53,335 nt of DNA, taken from positions 1 to 53,335 of the forward strand of contig JBBIND010000021.1 of the NCBI GenBank assembly GCA_037444075.1. The letters run 5' to 3'. Positions within the stretch are counted from its first letter, which is position 1; every line of letters starts with the position of its first letter. Both the position numbers and the translations under genes were made by a program. This stretch comes from JBBIND01 sp037444075 (GTDB lineage Bacteria; Acidobacteriota; Terriglobia; Bryobacterales; Bryobacteraceae). The notes beneath the pieces were generated by a model. It was given only the letters and a program-made list of their open reading frames with translations, ran no database searches and was not told the origin of the DNA. Below are positions 26,009 to 34,563 of the stretch, in pieces.

Positions 26009-26233
26009 TCAGTACGCCTTGGCTATCAAGTCGAGGAATTTTCTGAAAATGGAATGAATAGTGGGGATTATCGCCGGCGGGAGCAAGGCGGAGGCGGCGA
26101 CGGCAACGAAAGCTGCAACGAGCGAGTACTCGATCATGTCTTGTCCTCGCTCATCCCTGCGCAGAGTCATCCAGGAGTTCGTCAGGATGGCTCGTGCCGC
26201 CACTGAAGTTCCTCCATTCCGAGCGTCTAGCAT
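26009..26233 (-). CDS. Flp/Fap-type pilin
   Basis: About 74 residues. The segment RRDERGQDMIEYSLVAAF followed by a long hydrophobic stretch is the class of Flp type IVb pilins: a basic leader ending in Gly, then a mature protein with Glu at position 5 and a membrane-spanning helix. GGAAAGGGG before the ATG at 26233 favours this start; a longer frame to 26344 and a shorter one from 26170 are possible. No tad/cpa assembly genes are near, so it would depend on a system elsewhere. The TAG/TGA-rich gap 26345-26515 beyond it holds no gene. Confidence 0.7.
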   Translation of the reverse strand: MLDARNGGTSVAARAILTNSWMTLRRDERGQDMIEYSLVAAFVAVAASALLPPAIIPTIHSIFRKFLDLIAKAY

Positions 26234-26515
26234 TCGCTCAGCCCCTTTCCCGGCGCGTTCCAGCCGGCTAGTGGTCGTTGGTGGGACCCTTCTCCAGAAG
26301 TCGTCCCCCACTTCTATAGTTTCGGTAATGCGACGGCTTCTCACGAGCAGTCGATCTACTCATCTGCCCTGGAAAAACCACCTAGGGTTTCGGCGCCAGG
26401 CAAGGACCGCTCCTGCCAGCCGTTGGCCTACGTCTCGCGGACCGGCGGCGTGACAGAAGACTCTGGCGGCGGGTTGGACAGCCACACGCGCGGTGAAACT
26501 CCTTCGCCGCCGCCG

Positions 26516-27511
26516 CTACCGCACCCGCAGTGTCGCTTTCAACAGCCGTATGCCATCCGGGGCCGAGTGGCGGGAAAAGTAGAGGCCTCCATCCTCGGAA
26601 GTTCCCTGGAAGAGCCCGAGTGCGGCGCCCGCCAGAGGAATCGCTGCCAGAAACTGGAAATCAGCATCGAACAGCTCGAGGTACGCTTCCGCGCGAAACC
26701 CATCGGGCGTGTTGAATGGAACCTGTTGGATGACCTGCGTGATGAATCGCCCATCAGGGAGCCGTGCCGCGCGTGCGACGCGGTCGCTAGGCAAAACGAT
26801 GCCGCGCGCCAGGTCAACTCGCCTCGGACCAAAACCCGGGTCGTTGCGGGGACGCCTCAGCAAGGCTGCTCCGGCCGCGTCGTACACCCGAAACTCGTAA
26901 GGATTCCCGGGAACATGGATCAGCCTTTTGCGGGTCTTATCCCACACCAGCGAACCCAATTCGGCGGGACTGTGACACTGAATTCCAGGCGACGCCTGCG
27001 GCGGTTCGGCGAACGCCGGCAGCAGTCCTTGGGTGGTGTGAACGGGATGAATCGCCTCGCGCACGCCGGGCCGGAATCCCAGGGCATACACGATGCTTCC
27101 ACCGGTCTCTTCGAGCCGGTATGCTACGAGGTTGCCCGTGGAAACGGAGGCCGCAAGCCTAAGATCAGGAGGCGTAGCCACCCTTTCGTATACCAACAGC
27201 TTGTGGGATTCCATGGCGGCTGCGTAGAAGTGATCAGCGCCACAGGCTGACGCCAGAACGCGCTGAAGCTCGGGGGCCGCTTTCTGGAACAGTTCCTTGC
27301 CAGTGCCATCCAGGGCCCATAGTCGCCCTAAGGAGTCGGTAAGCAGCACGGCCCCGTCCGGGCAGACGGTTGTACGGTAAAACGCGCCCTCCTCGACCGG
27401 CCCCAGCGCGCTCTCCCACTCCTTCACCAGTTCGTAGTCCCGCCCTGAAGCCGGCGTTCCCTGAGCGATCACAAGAACGAGCACAAGGCCGCACACCCAC
27501 ATCCTGGCCAT
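26516..27511 (-). CDS. Secreted protein, probably beta-propeller, unknown function
   Basis: A 331-residue protein with a signal peptide (MARMWVCGLVLVLVIAQGTPASG). The mature part shows repeated strand patterns with D-G or D-x-x-G turns (GAVLLTDSLGRLWALDGTGKEL, LVWDKTRKRLIHVPG, YLELFDADFQFLAAIPLAG), as in propeller proteins of the NHL or TolB kind. I do not assign a family. It lies downstream of the small GlsB-like gene on the same strand, 60 bases apart. A GTAACC/GGTTAC hairpin (about 27535-27551) lies between them. Confidence 0.55.
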   Translation of the reverse strand: MARMWVCGLVLVLVIAQGTPASGRDYELVKEWESALGPVEEGAFYRTTVCPDGAVLLTDSLGRLWALDGTGKELFQKAAPELQRVLASACGADHFYAAAMESHKLLVYERVATPPDLRLAASVSTGNLVAYRLEETGGSIVYALGFRPGVREAIHPVHTTQGLLPAFAEPPQASPGIQCHSPAELGSLVWDKTRKRLIHVPGNPYEFRVYDAAGAALLRRPRNDPGFGPRRVDLARGIVLPSDRVARAARLPDGRFITQVIQQVPFNTPDGFRAEAYLELFDADFQFLAAIPLAGAALGLFQGTSEDGGLYFSRHSAPDGIRLLKATLRVR

Positions 27512-27571
27512 GGTCCCTCCGTATTCTACTGCGCGTAACCGTGTGGGTTACCCGGGAAATCCGAACGAAGT

Positions 27572-27838
27572 TCAGCTGCCCCCGCCTGAGGCAGCTCTTC
27601 GTTTGAACAGGCGATAGGCGGCGAGCAGCAGAATCGCGCCCACGACAGACATGATCAGCCCGGCGCCTTCACCCTCCTGGTACAAACCCAGGAGTCGGCC
27701 CACGAACCCGCCTACTATCGAACCGGCTATGCCGAGCAGCATCGTCACGAAAATCCCGCCAGGGTCCTTGCCCGGCATGACCAGTTTGGCGAAAGCACCG
27801 GCAATCAAGCCGATGATGCACATCCACAGGATATCCAT
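27572..27838 (-). CDS. GlsB/YeaQ/YmgE family stress-response membrane protein
   Basis: An 88-residue protein with three hydrophobic helices and the family's Gly pattern: MDILWMCIIGLIAGAFAKLV, then GKDPGGIFVTMLLGIAGSIVGG and a final helix GLIMSVVGAILLLAAYRLF. Members are small inner-membrane proteins linked to general stress in many bacteria; their mechanism is unknown. The start at 27838 is fixed by AAGGAGG just upstream; a longer in-frame start at 27889 is rejected. Confidence 0.9.
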   Translation of the reverse strand: MDILWMCIIGLIAGAFAKLVMPGKDPGGIFVTMLLGIAGSIVGGFVGRLLGLYQEGEGAGLIMSVVGAILLLAAYRLFKRRAASGGGS

Positions 27839-28171
27839 CGAGTTACCCTCCTTGGAATTTGGCCGCATTTCATTATACGTATGCGTCAAGTCCTCTGAGG
27901 AAGCACAGTAACTTCAGCAACCTCAAGAACTCCGTTCGCTGAACAGTCGGGATAGTAGTGGCGCCCGCGCACAAACGACCCAGACTGGAGCCGGTTACCT
28001 GGTGCGGATCCGCAGGGGCGGCGGTACGGGCTCGTGCGGACGATGCCTTGGCTCCTCGGCGCGGCAAACGCCGCCGCGGGCTTGACGCAGGGGGCGGGCA
28101 GTGTATATTCGACTTGTCCGGGGGCTAGAATGGAAATCCCGGTTGTGATGCATCTAAAGGGAGGTCGGAAT

Positions 28172-30613
28172 ATGAAAGCGCATCCTGACTCGCCGGAGAT
28201 CAGCCGGCGTACGCTTCTGCGTCGTGCCCGCCAGGCGGCTTTGTTGCCGGCCGTGGCCGGCGCCTTGGATCAAGTTGGCCGCGCTGGGCAGGCGCCCGGG
28301 TTTCAGGTGGACGCGGGTATCGACCGTGTCGCCGTTCTGCCCGGAAAGACGTATCTGCGCGGCTGGGTGGGCCAGGGACGGGCTCCATCCGCCACCCGGC
28401 CTCTCAACGGGTTGCGGCCAACCCAGTCTGATCCGTTGCCTTCCGGCGAGCTGGTCCGCGCACGGTGGTCGAAGACCTCCGGGCCCGGCTCCGTCGTGTT
28501 CGGCGATCCCTCGGCTCTTCAGACAACGGCCTCTTTCAGTAAGCCCGGCACCTACGTGCTGCGCCTGGAGGCGGAGACGGCTGCCGGAAAATCCGGCTCC
28601 ACGCTCACTGTGGAGGTGGAACCGCCGGCTCCGGCCGAGGCGCTCGAACTGGTCGAGGGGCCGGGTTTCCGCCTGACAAGCTCGTTCTGGAAAGCCCGCA
28701 TGCGCGGCATCGTGGTGAACTGGATTCCCCATTGCATCCACATGATTAACCGCGATGACCTGCAGGTTGGCCCGGGAGGCATCGACAACTTCATCGAGGC
28801 CGGAAAGAAATTGCGGGGTGAACCGCATGGCTACCACAAGGGGTACGTCTTCTCGAACGCCTGGGTGTATCAGACGATCGAAGCGATGAGCCTGGCGCTC
28901 ACCTGCGAACTCGAGCCCGAACCGGAAATCGGCGCGGCCAGGAACCTCATGCGGGAGACACTCGAGCGGTGGATCCCGATCATTTTGGCCGCGCAGGAGT
29001 CCGACGGCTACCTTCAGACGGCGTTCACCCTGCCAAGGCAGGGGCGCGAAGGGAAAGTGATCGATTCGACGTCATTCAAACATTGGGATCCTGCACGCCG
29101 GCCGGATCATGAGGGCTACGTGGCGGGCTATTTCCTGGAAGCCGCCATCGCGCACCATCGCATGAGCGGCGGCAAAGACCGGCGTCTTTATGATGCCGCC
29201 AAGCGGCTGGCCGATTGCTGGGAACGGAATATCGGACCGCCGCCCAAACAGCCGTGGTTCGACGAGAATCAGGGCATGGAGCAGGCTTTGGTGAGCTTCG
29301 GCCGCTACGTCGACGAAGTGGAAGGAAAGGGCGCCGGGAAGAAATACACTCAACTGGCCAGGTTCTTGTTGGACTGCCGCTATAGCACCTCCACCGGGCC
29401 GCGCGACCGCACGGAATACGCCCAGTCCCACTTGCCGGTAGTGGAACAGTACGAAGCAGTCGGGCATGCGGTGCGGGCCGCTTACAACAGCTCCGCCATG
29501 GCGGACGTGGTCATCGAATCCGGCGACCCGGACTACCGCAGCGCAGTGCGGTCTCTGTGGGCGAACATCACCCACCGCAAGCTTTACCTGACGGGCGGCA
29601 TCGGCAGTGGGGAGACCTCAGAAGGCTTCGGTCCCGACTACTCGCTGCCGGAACGGGGTTACTGCGAATCCTGCGCCAGCTGCGGCGAGCTTTTCTTCCA
29701 ATGGAAAGTGGGGCGCATCTGGCATGACGCCCGCTGCGCCGGGCTATACGAGGACACGCTGTTCAACGCGCTCGTGGGATCGATGGATCTCGAATCGAAA
29801 CACTTCTACTATGACAACCCGCTCCAAGCGCGCGTAGCGCGCTATCAGTGGCACACCTGCCCGTGCTGCGTGGGAAACATCCCGAGGACACTTCTCATGT
29901 TGCCCACGTGGATGTACCTCAAGGGCCGGGATGCGCTTTACGTGAACCTGTTCGTGGGTAGCCGAACCGTTATTCCAGGCATCGGCGGAACGGACGTCGA
30001 GGTGATTCAGGAAACTGAGTATCCCTGGCGCGGCGGCGTGAGCATCCGGGTCAATCCCAAAACCGCCAGGAGATTCCGCCTGCATATCCGCGTTCCCAAC
30101 CGGAACGTGAGCGAGCTTTACCGGGCTGTCCCAGAGGCTTCAGGGAACCTGTCCATCCGGGTGAACGGCGCGCGCACGGAAGCATCAGTCCGAAACGGCT
30201 ACGCGGTGATCGACCGCACCTGGAAGCCGGGCGACCGTGTCGAGTTCGAAGTACCTCTGACACCCCAGCGCGTCTATGCCAACCAGAAGGTCACCTCTCT
30301 CCGCGGCAAGGTCGCCCTGCGCTATGGCGCCCTTGTCTACAACATCGAGCAGGCGGACCAGGACATCTCAAAGGCCTTGCCGAAATCGGCCCCGCTAAAG
30401 GCCGAGTGGAGAGAGGACTTTCTGGGTGGCGTGGTGACACTGCGCAGTCAGTTTGCCGACGGCAGCCCGCTCGTGGCCATCCCGAACCTGGCGCGCATGA
30501 ATCGCGAGCCTGGCTCCGAACTGCCTCCGGTTCGCCCTCCTCAGCGCCCGGACGGTTCCCGCCCGGAGCCTCCGCCCCTGAAATCGACGGTGTGGCTCAA
30601 CGAGCCGGGGTGA
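28172..30613 (+). CDS. GH127-family glycoside hydrolase (beta-L-arabinofuranosidase-like), Tat-exported
   Basis: An 813-residue protein. Residues 1-35 carry a twin-arginine signal (SRRTLLRRARQAALLPAVAG). A PKD/Ig-like domain follows to about residue 150 (KPGTYVLRLEAETAAGKSGS). The rest is an alpha/alpha-barrel of glycoside hydrolase family 127, whose best-known member cleaves beta-1,2-linked L-arabinofuranose. The Cys-rich pieces YCESCASCGE (497-506) and HTCPCC (561-566) fit the zinc-thiolate site with a Cys nucleophile known in the family. GGGAGG before ATG 28172 sets the start. Substrate in this organism is inferred only. No other glycosidase is nearby; 30614-30872 has no gene. Confidence 0.85.
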   Translation: MKAHPDSPEISRRTLLRRARQAALLPAVAGALDQVGRAGQAPGFQVDAGIDRVAVLPGKTYLRGWVGQGRAPSATRPLNGLRPTQSDPLPSGELVRARWSKTSGPGSVVFGDPSALQTTASFSKPGTYVLRLEAETAAGKSGSTLTVEVEPPAPAEALELVEGPGFRLTSSFWKARMRGIVVNWIPHCIHMINRDDLQVGPGGIDNFIEAGKKLRGEPHGYHKGYVFSNAWVYQTIEAMSLALTCELEPEPEIGAARNLMRETLERWIPIILAAQESDGYLQTAFTLPRQGREGKVIDSTSFKHWDPARRPDHEGYVAGYFLEAAIAHHRMSGGKDRRLYDAAKRLADCWERNIGPPPKQPWFDENQGMEQALVSFGRYVDEVEGKGAGKKYTQLARFLLDCRYSTSTGPRDRTEYAQSHLPVVEQYEAVGHAVRAAYNSSAMADVVIESGDPDYRSAVRSLWANITHRKLYLTGGIGSGETSEGFGPDYSLPERGYCESCASCGELFFQWKVGRIWHDARCAGLYEDTLFNALVGSMDLESKHFYYDNPLQARVARYQWHTCPCCVGNIPRTLLMLPTWMYLKGRDALYVNLFVGSRTVIPGIGGTDVEVIQETEYPWRGGVSIRVNPKTARRFRLHIRVPNRNVSELYRAVPEASGNLSIRVNGARTEASVRNGYAVIDRTWKPGDRVEFEVPLTPQRVYANQKVTSLRGKVALRYGALVYNIEQADQDISKALPKSAPLKAEWREDFLGGVVTLRSQFADGSPLVAIPNLARMNREPGSELPPVRPPQRPDGSRPEPPPLKSTVWLNEPG

Positions 30614-30872
30614 AGCACAGGCCACAACAACAGGCCGCGAGCATTCCGGCATGGTGGTTCCGAGTATCGGCTCCGTAGCGTGACTGCTTCGGCCAGTGCC
30701 ATCGCAGGTGTTCTGAATCCCCGGCAGGGCAGAGTTTGGCCGCGGCCAGCTTTGTGTGTGCAGCGTGTCCTTTGAGGAAGGCTAGGGGGAAAACGCCCGG
30801 CGAGCATGGCTGCGCCGGGCGGACCTGATGAACGGGTTGGCGGGTTCCCGTTTGTGGGGAGAGCAGGCGGGC

Positions 30873-32180
30873 TTAGTTGCTGGTGCGGTTGGGGTACCGA
30901 ACCACCGTGAGATTTCTCAACGTCATCGAATCGCTGGTGGCTTGCTGCATTCTGCCGTGAAGCTCGACGGCGAGCGCGGCGCCGGGCGTGAACCCGGCGC
31001 TACTGACACCGGCTGAGAACTGAGTGGTCGCGCCCCAGCTTTGGGCGCCGATGCGGGCGCGGGCGCTGTCCATACCGGCACTGGCCCGGCCGGTGACGTG
31101 CGTTTCACTCGAATCGGAGTTGCGTGTCGCCACCGCGACGCCGCCCCACCGCAGCTCAAAAGTGAAGCCGGACGTTGAACCTTCATGCGTCAGGTCGAAA
31201 GCCACGTCCACGCGGTCGCCCTCCCGCAACCAGCCTTCCGGAATGGCGCACCGCCCGAGCCGCGCCATGGCCGTCTCGCTGGTTCCAATTCCCGTCAGGC
31301 TGCAAATCACGTGCGGCGCCGTTTCCGGTGAGCCACCCGTCCGGTAGGATGCTTGAAGAATGTCGCCCACCTGAGGCGTCGACGCGGTACCGAAGATAAT
31401 GCGGTTGCTCTGCAGCGTGTAATCGAGGTCCTGCTTCTGCAGCACGCCGTTGCGGTACAGCAGCAGGCTGCCGGACGGGTTCGGGGTGCCTCTGAGCATG
31501 AAGGACGTGTTGAAGCTGTCCACGGCGCCGGTGGGCGTTTCGGCGTCCGCAAAGGTGGCCATCACCACCGCGCCACCGCCGCCGCTGCCGCACGGACCCG
31601 CGCTTCCATCCACGCGGACGCAATCATTGGGTTCGCCGGGGGCGGCCTCCAACTCACCGGACAGGTTGATGACCGCTGCTCTACCCGTCGAGTAAAGCAC
31701 TCCCTTTTTTGCCCGTATGTCCAGTTCGTTTTCCAACCCCTCTACGTCGCTCAGGCGCACCTGCGTGGATGTCCCGAGGGCGGACCCGGCCGTCGGCGGC
31801 CAACTCACGCGCACGTCCTTGACCCTCAGCGTCTGAGTGCTCGGCGGAACGCTCCACAGCTCCGTTGATTGTGTGGCGCCGTCCGCCACGTAGCGCACGG
31901 TGTAGTAGGCCGGCTTCGGCGAGGTAGTCGTCGGCAACAGCTTGACCAATAGCGTGCCGTTCGTCACCCGCACCGACAGGCTGTTGGCCGGGACGGCAGA
32001 GGCGTCCGGAGCCTCGAAAGTCCTCCAGTTGATGTACAGCGTGCCGGTAAACGGCATGCCATCAGCCTTGTAAAGCTCGTCCTTGACGGTGGTCACCGAA
32101 GGAGCACCCCAGGCGGCGCCGAAGCCGACTAGCGAGAGCAGCGCCAATGCGCTATGGGTCTTGAGTCTGGGACAATGCAC
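30873..32180 (-). CDS. Secreted protein, possibly fibre-like, unknown function
   Basis: A 435-residue protein from a GTG start with signal peptide (LALLSLVGFGAAWGA). The middle has a Gly-rich break (GPCGSGGGGAVVMATFADAE) and a stretch LLLYRNGVLQKQDLDYTLQ typical of beta-rich tail-fibre or receptor-binding repeats. The C-terminal 150 residues are beta-rich with many Ser/Thr. I do not recognise a family. GGAGGC lies just before the start and immediately after the folded leader at 32194-32253, so translation may be affected by that structure. Confidence 0.55.
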   Translation of the reverse strand: MHCPRLKTHSALALLSLVGFGAAWGAPSVTTVKDELYKADGMPFTGTLYINWRTFEAPDASAVPANSLSVRVTNGTLLVKLLPTTTSPKPAYYTVRYVADGATQSTELWSVPPSTQTLRVKDVRVSWPPTAGSALGTSTQVRLSDVEGLENELDIRAKKGVLYSTGRAAVINLSGELEAAPGEPNDCVRVDGSAGPCGSGGGGAVVMATFADAETPTGAVDSFNTSFMLRGTPNPSGSLLLYRNGVLQKQDLDYTLQSNRIIFGTASTPQVGDILQASYRTGGSPETAPHVICSLTGIGTSETAMARLGRCAIPEGWLREGDRVDVAFDLTHEGSTSGFTFELRWGGVAVATRNSDSSETHVTGRASAGMDSARARIGAQSWGATTQFSAGVSSAGFTPGAALAVELHGRMQQATSDSMTLRNLTVVRYPNRTSN

Positions 32181-32193
32181 GCGATAGCCTCCA

Positions 32194-32253
32194 ACACTGA
32201 GACCCGGCAGCCGCCGGGTCAGGGAACGGGATCCGCTCCACTGGCTTCAGTGT
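32194..32253 (-). promoter_or_regulatory. Three-way-junction leader next to ribosome site
   Basis: On the minus strand an outer stem ACACTGA/TCAGTGT (32247-32253 with 32194-32200) encloses two hairpins: GGAGCGG/CCGTTCC with loop ATC (32223-32239) and GACCCGGC/GCCGGGTC with a four-base loop (32201-32220). One pair in the first hairpin is G-U on the minus strand but A-C on the plus strand, which points to an RNA read from the minus strand. The structure ends just before GGAGGC and the GTG start at 32180. It does not match a riboswitch class I can recall. The rest of 32254-32365 shows nothing more. Confidence 0.5.
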
Positions 32254-32365
32254 AGGCATGGTGTGTCCGAAAACGGCCTCGGCCCAGCCCGGGACGCACC
32301 CGCAATGCATTGATTTAAAAGATAGATAGCTTCCTAGTGATTTCCAGATTGCCCTGTGACCGGCC

Positions 32366-33649
32366 TTACCGCGCCTCTCCCTGCGGAGTGATGCGTTCCG
32401 CGCCGACATAGGGCCGCAGTACCTCGGGGATCACCACGCTGCCATCGGCTTGCTGGTAGTTTTCCACAATGGCTACCCAGGTTCGTCCCACTGCCAGTCC
32501 GCTGCCGTTCAGCGTGTGGGCGTAGGCTGTCTTTCCCTTCTCCACGCGAGTGCGTATCCCCGCCCGCCGAGCCTGGAACGACTCGAAGTTAGAACACGAA
32601 GAGATCTCTTTGTAGCCGCTCTGACCCGGCAGCCAGACTTCCAGGTCGTAGGTCTTGGCCGAGGAAAAACCCATATCGCCGGTGGACAGCACCACGGTGC
32701 GGTATGGCAAACCCAGCCGCTTCAGGATGTCCTCGGCGTCCGCCGTGAGCTTCTCGAGTTCGTCGTAGCTTTGCTCCGGAAGAGTGAACTTCACCAGTTC
32801 GACTTTCTGGAACTGATGCTGGCGAATGATCCCCCGCACGTCGCGGCCGTACGAGCCCGCCTCGCTGCGAAAACACGGCGTATAGGCGCACACGCTGATG
32901 GGCAGCCGGTTCGCTTCCAGAACCTCGTCGCGGTACAGATTCGTCACCGGGACTTCCGCCGTCGGCGCCAGCCACAGGTCGTGCCCTTCCAACCGGAACA
33001 GGTCCCCGGCGAATTTCGGCAGATTCCCGGTGCCGAACAGGCTCGCCGAGTTAGTCAGGAACGGCGGCAGGACTTCCGTGTAGCCGTGCTCGCGCGTATG
33101 CACATCCAGCATGAAGTTGACGAGCGCGCGCTCCAGCCTAGCCCCCAGCCCCCAATACACCGCGAACCTCGCCCCGGCTATCTTGGCGGCGCGCTCCAGG
33201 TCCAGGATGCCCAGTTCCGGACCCAGGTCCCAGTGCGCTTTCGGTTCAAACGCGAACTCCGGCGGAGTCCCCCAACGCCTCACTTCGACGTTGTCCTGCT
33301 CACCCGCGCCTTCAGGAACGCTGTCATGCGGCAGATTGGGGATACCCACGAGCAATTCGCGGAAACTCTCTTCACACCGCTTCGCTTCCTCGTCCAGGGT
33401 GGCGATGCGCTCCCCGCACTCGCGCACTTTGCCCTGACGCTCGGTGGTGTCTTCGCCCGCTTTTCTCAACAGGCTGATTTCGGCGCTTTCAGCGTTGCGA
33501 AACGCGCGCAGGCGCTCCGCTTCGGTGAGCGCCGCCCGCCGCTCGGCATCCAAGGCCTGAAACTGCTCCAGATCCAGATCGAATCCTCGCGTCTTCAACC
33601 GCGTGGCTGCCTGCTCGAGGTTCGCCCGGAACCAGGCCAGATCGTGCAT
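32366..33649 (-). CDS. serS: Seryl-tRNA synthetase
   Basis: A 427-residue class II synthetase that charges tRNA-Ser and tRNA-Sec. The N-terminal antiparallel coiled coil spans about residues 25-100 (RRAALTEAERLRAFRNAES). The core has motif 2 (PCFRSEAGSYGRDVRGIIRQ) and motif 3 (LNGSGLAVGRTWVAIVENYQ). Length is normal. It is divergent from tpiA, with 92 bases between the starts. Confidence 0.96.
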   Translation of the reverse strand: MHDLAWFRANLEQAATRLKTRGFDLDLEQFQALDAERRAALTEAERLRAFRNAESAEISLLRKAGEDTTERQGKVRECGERIATLDEEAKRCEESFRELLVGIPNLPHDSVPEGAGEQDNVEVRRWGTPPEFAFEPKAHWDLGPELGILDLERAAKIAGARFAVYWGLGARLERALVNFMLDVHTREHGYTEVLPPFLTNSASLFGTGNLPKFAGDLFRLEGHDLWLAPTAEVPVTNLYRDEVLEANRLPISVCAYTPCFRSEAGSYGRDVRGIIRQHQFQKVELVKFTLPEQSYDELEKLTADAEDILKRLGLPYRTVVLSTGDMGFSSAKTYDLEVWLPGQSGYKEISSCSNFESFQARRAGIRTRVEKGKTAYAHTLNGSGLAVGRTWVAIVENYQQADGSVVIPEVLRPYVGAERITPQGEAR

Positions 33650-33741
33650 GTGTGCTTCTCCGGTTCGTCCAAAAAGTGAAGTGGAATCTAAATTTTACGA
33701 GCCCAACACCGGACCCCGCAAGCTAGCTAAGATGTTAGCTT

Positions 33742-34500
33742 ATGGCTGAAATCAGAATCCCCGTCATCGCGGGCAACTGGAAGATGTACAAGAATCCCGC
33801 GCAAACTACTGCATTTTTTGAGAAATTCATTCCCTTGGTCGCCGCCTCCACGGGCCGCGAAATTGTCATTTGCCCCCCCTTCGTCAACCTCGCCGCCGCC
33901 GTTCAGGCGGTCTCCGGATCCAATGTCACCATCGGCGCGCAAAACCTGTATTGGGCCGCCGAAGGCGCCTACACCGGAGAAATCTCCGCGCCCATGATCA
34001 AGGCTGCCGGCTGCGATTGGGTCATCGTCGGCCACAGCGAACGCCGCCAGTACTTCGGCGAGACGGATGAAACCGTCCTCAAGCGGACGGTGGCGGCGCT
34101 CGGAGCGGGCTTGAAGCCCATCGTCTGCGTCGGCGAGCTGCTCGCGGAACGTGAAGCCGGACGCACGGAGGAGGTGCTCGTCGGCCAGTTCACGAATGGC
34201 ATCGCCGGCCTCACCCCTGAGCAGTTCGCTCAAATCGTCATCGCCTATGAGCCGGTGTGGGCCATCGGCACGGGCAAGACCGCGACTCCGGAAATCGCCC
34301 AGGAAGCGCACGTCATCCTGCGCGCGGAAGTTGCCAGGAAGTTTGGAGAACAGGCTGCCGGAGCCGTGCGTATCCTCTACGGCGGCAGCGTCAAGCCGGA
34401 CAACGCCGGCAACCTGATGGCTCAGCCGGATATCGACGGCGCGCTCGTCGGCGGCGCCAGCCTCGAAGCGGCGTCGTTCGCCGGCATCGTCAACTACTGA
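33742..34500 (+). CDS. tpiA: Triosephosphate isomerase
   Basis: A 252-residue TIM barrel that interconverts dihydroxyacetone phosphate and glyceraldehyde 3-phosphate. Catalytic residues are K14 (GNWKMYKN), H98 (IVGHSERR) and E170 (AYEPVWAIGTG); flexible loop 6 follows as AIGTGKTATPE, and the phosphate-binding ILYGGSVKPDN is near the end. It is not clustered with gapA or pgk. A GCGGCG/CGCCGC hairpin at 34513-34527 lies between its stop and the convergent dinB gene. Confidence 0.97.
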   Translation: MAEIRIPVIAGNWKMYKNPAQTTAFFEKFIPLVAASTGREIVICPPFVNLAAAVQAVSGSNVTIGAQNLYWAAEGAYTGEISAPMIKAAGCDWVIVGHSERRQYFGETDETVLKRTVAALGAGLKPIVCVGELLAEREAGRTEEVLVGQFTNGIAGLTPEQFAQIVIAYEPVWAIGTGKTATPEIAQEAHVILRAEVARKFGEQAAGAVRILYGGSVKPDNAGNLMAQPDIDGALVGGASLEAASFAGIVNY

Positions 34501-34512
34501 GCGGCTGACCGC

Positions 34513-34527
34513 GCGGCGTTGCGCCGC
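34513..34527. terminator. GC hairpin between convergent tpiA and dinB
   Basis: GCGGCG and CGCCGC pair perfectly around a TTG loop. There is no T-run on either side, so any terminator function is uncertain. Confidence 0.3.
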
Positions 34528-34563
34528 ATCGGCCCGGGCCAACGGCTCCGTACGGCTGAGGAA

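Noticed and set aside
26423..27250. A 275-codon open frame on the plus strand.
   Set aside because: It lies antisense to the secreted propeller-like gene at 26516-27511, which has a signal peptide and sensible composition.
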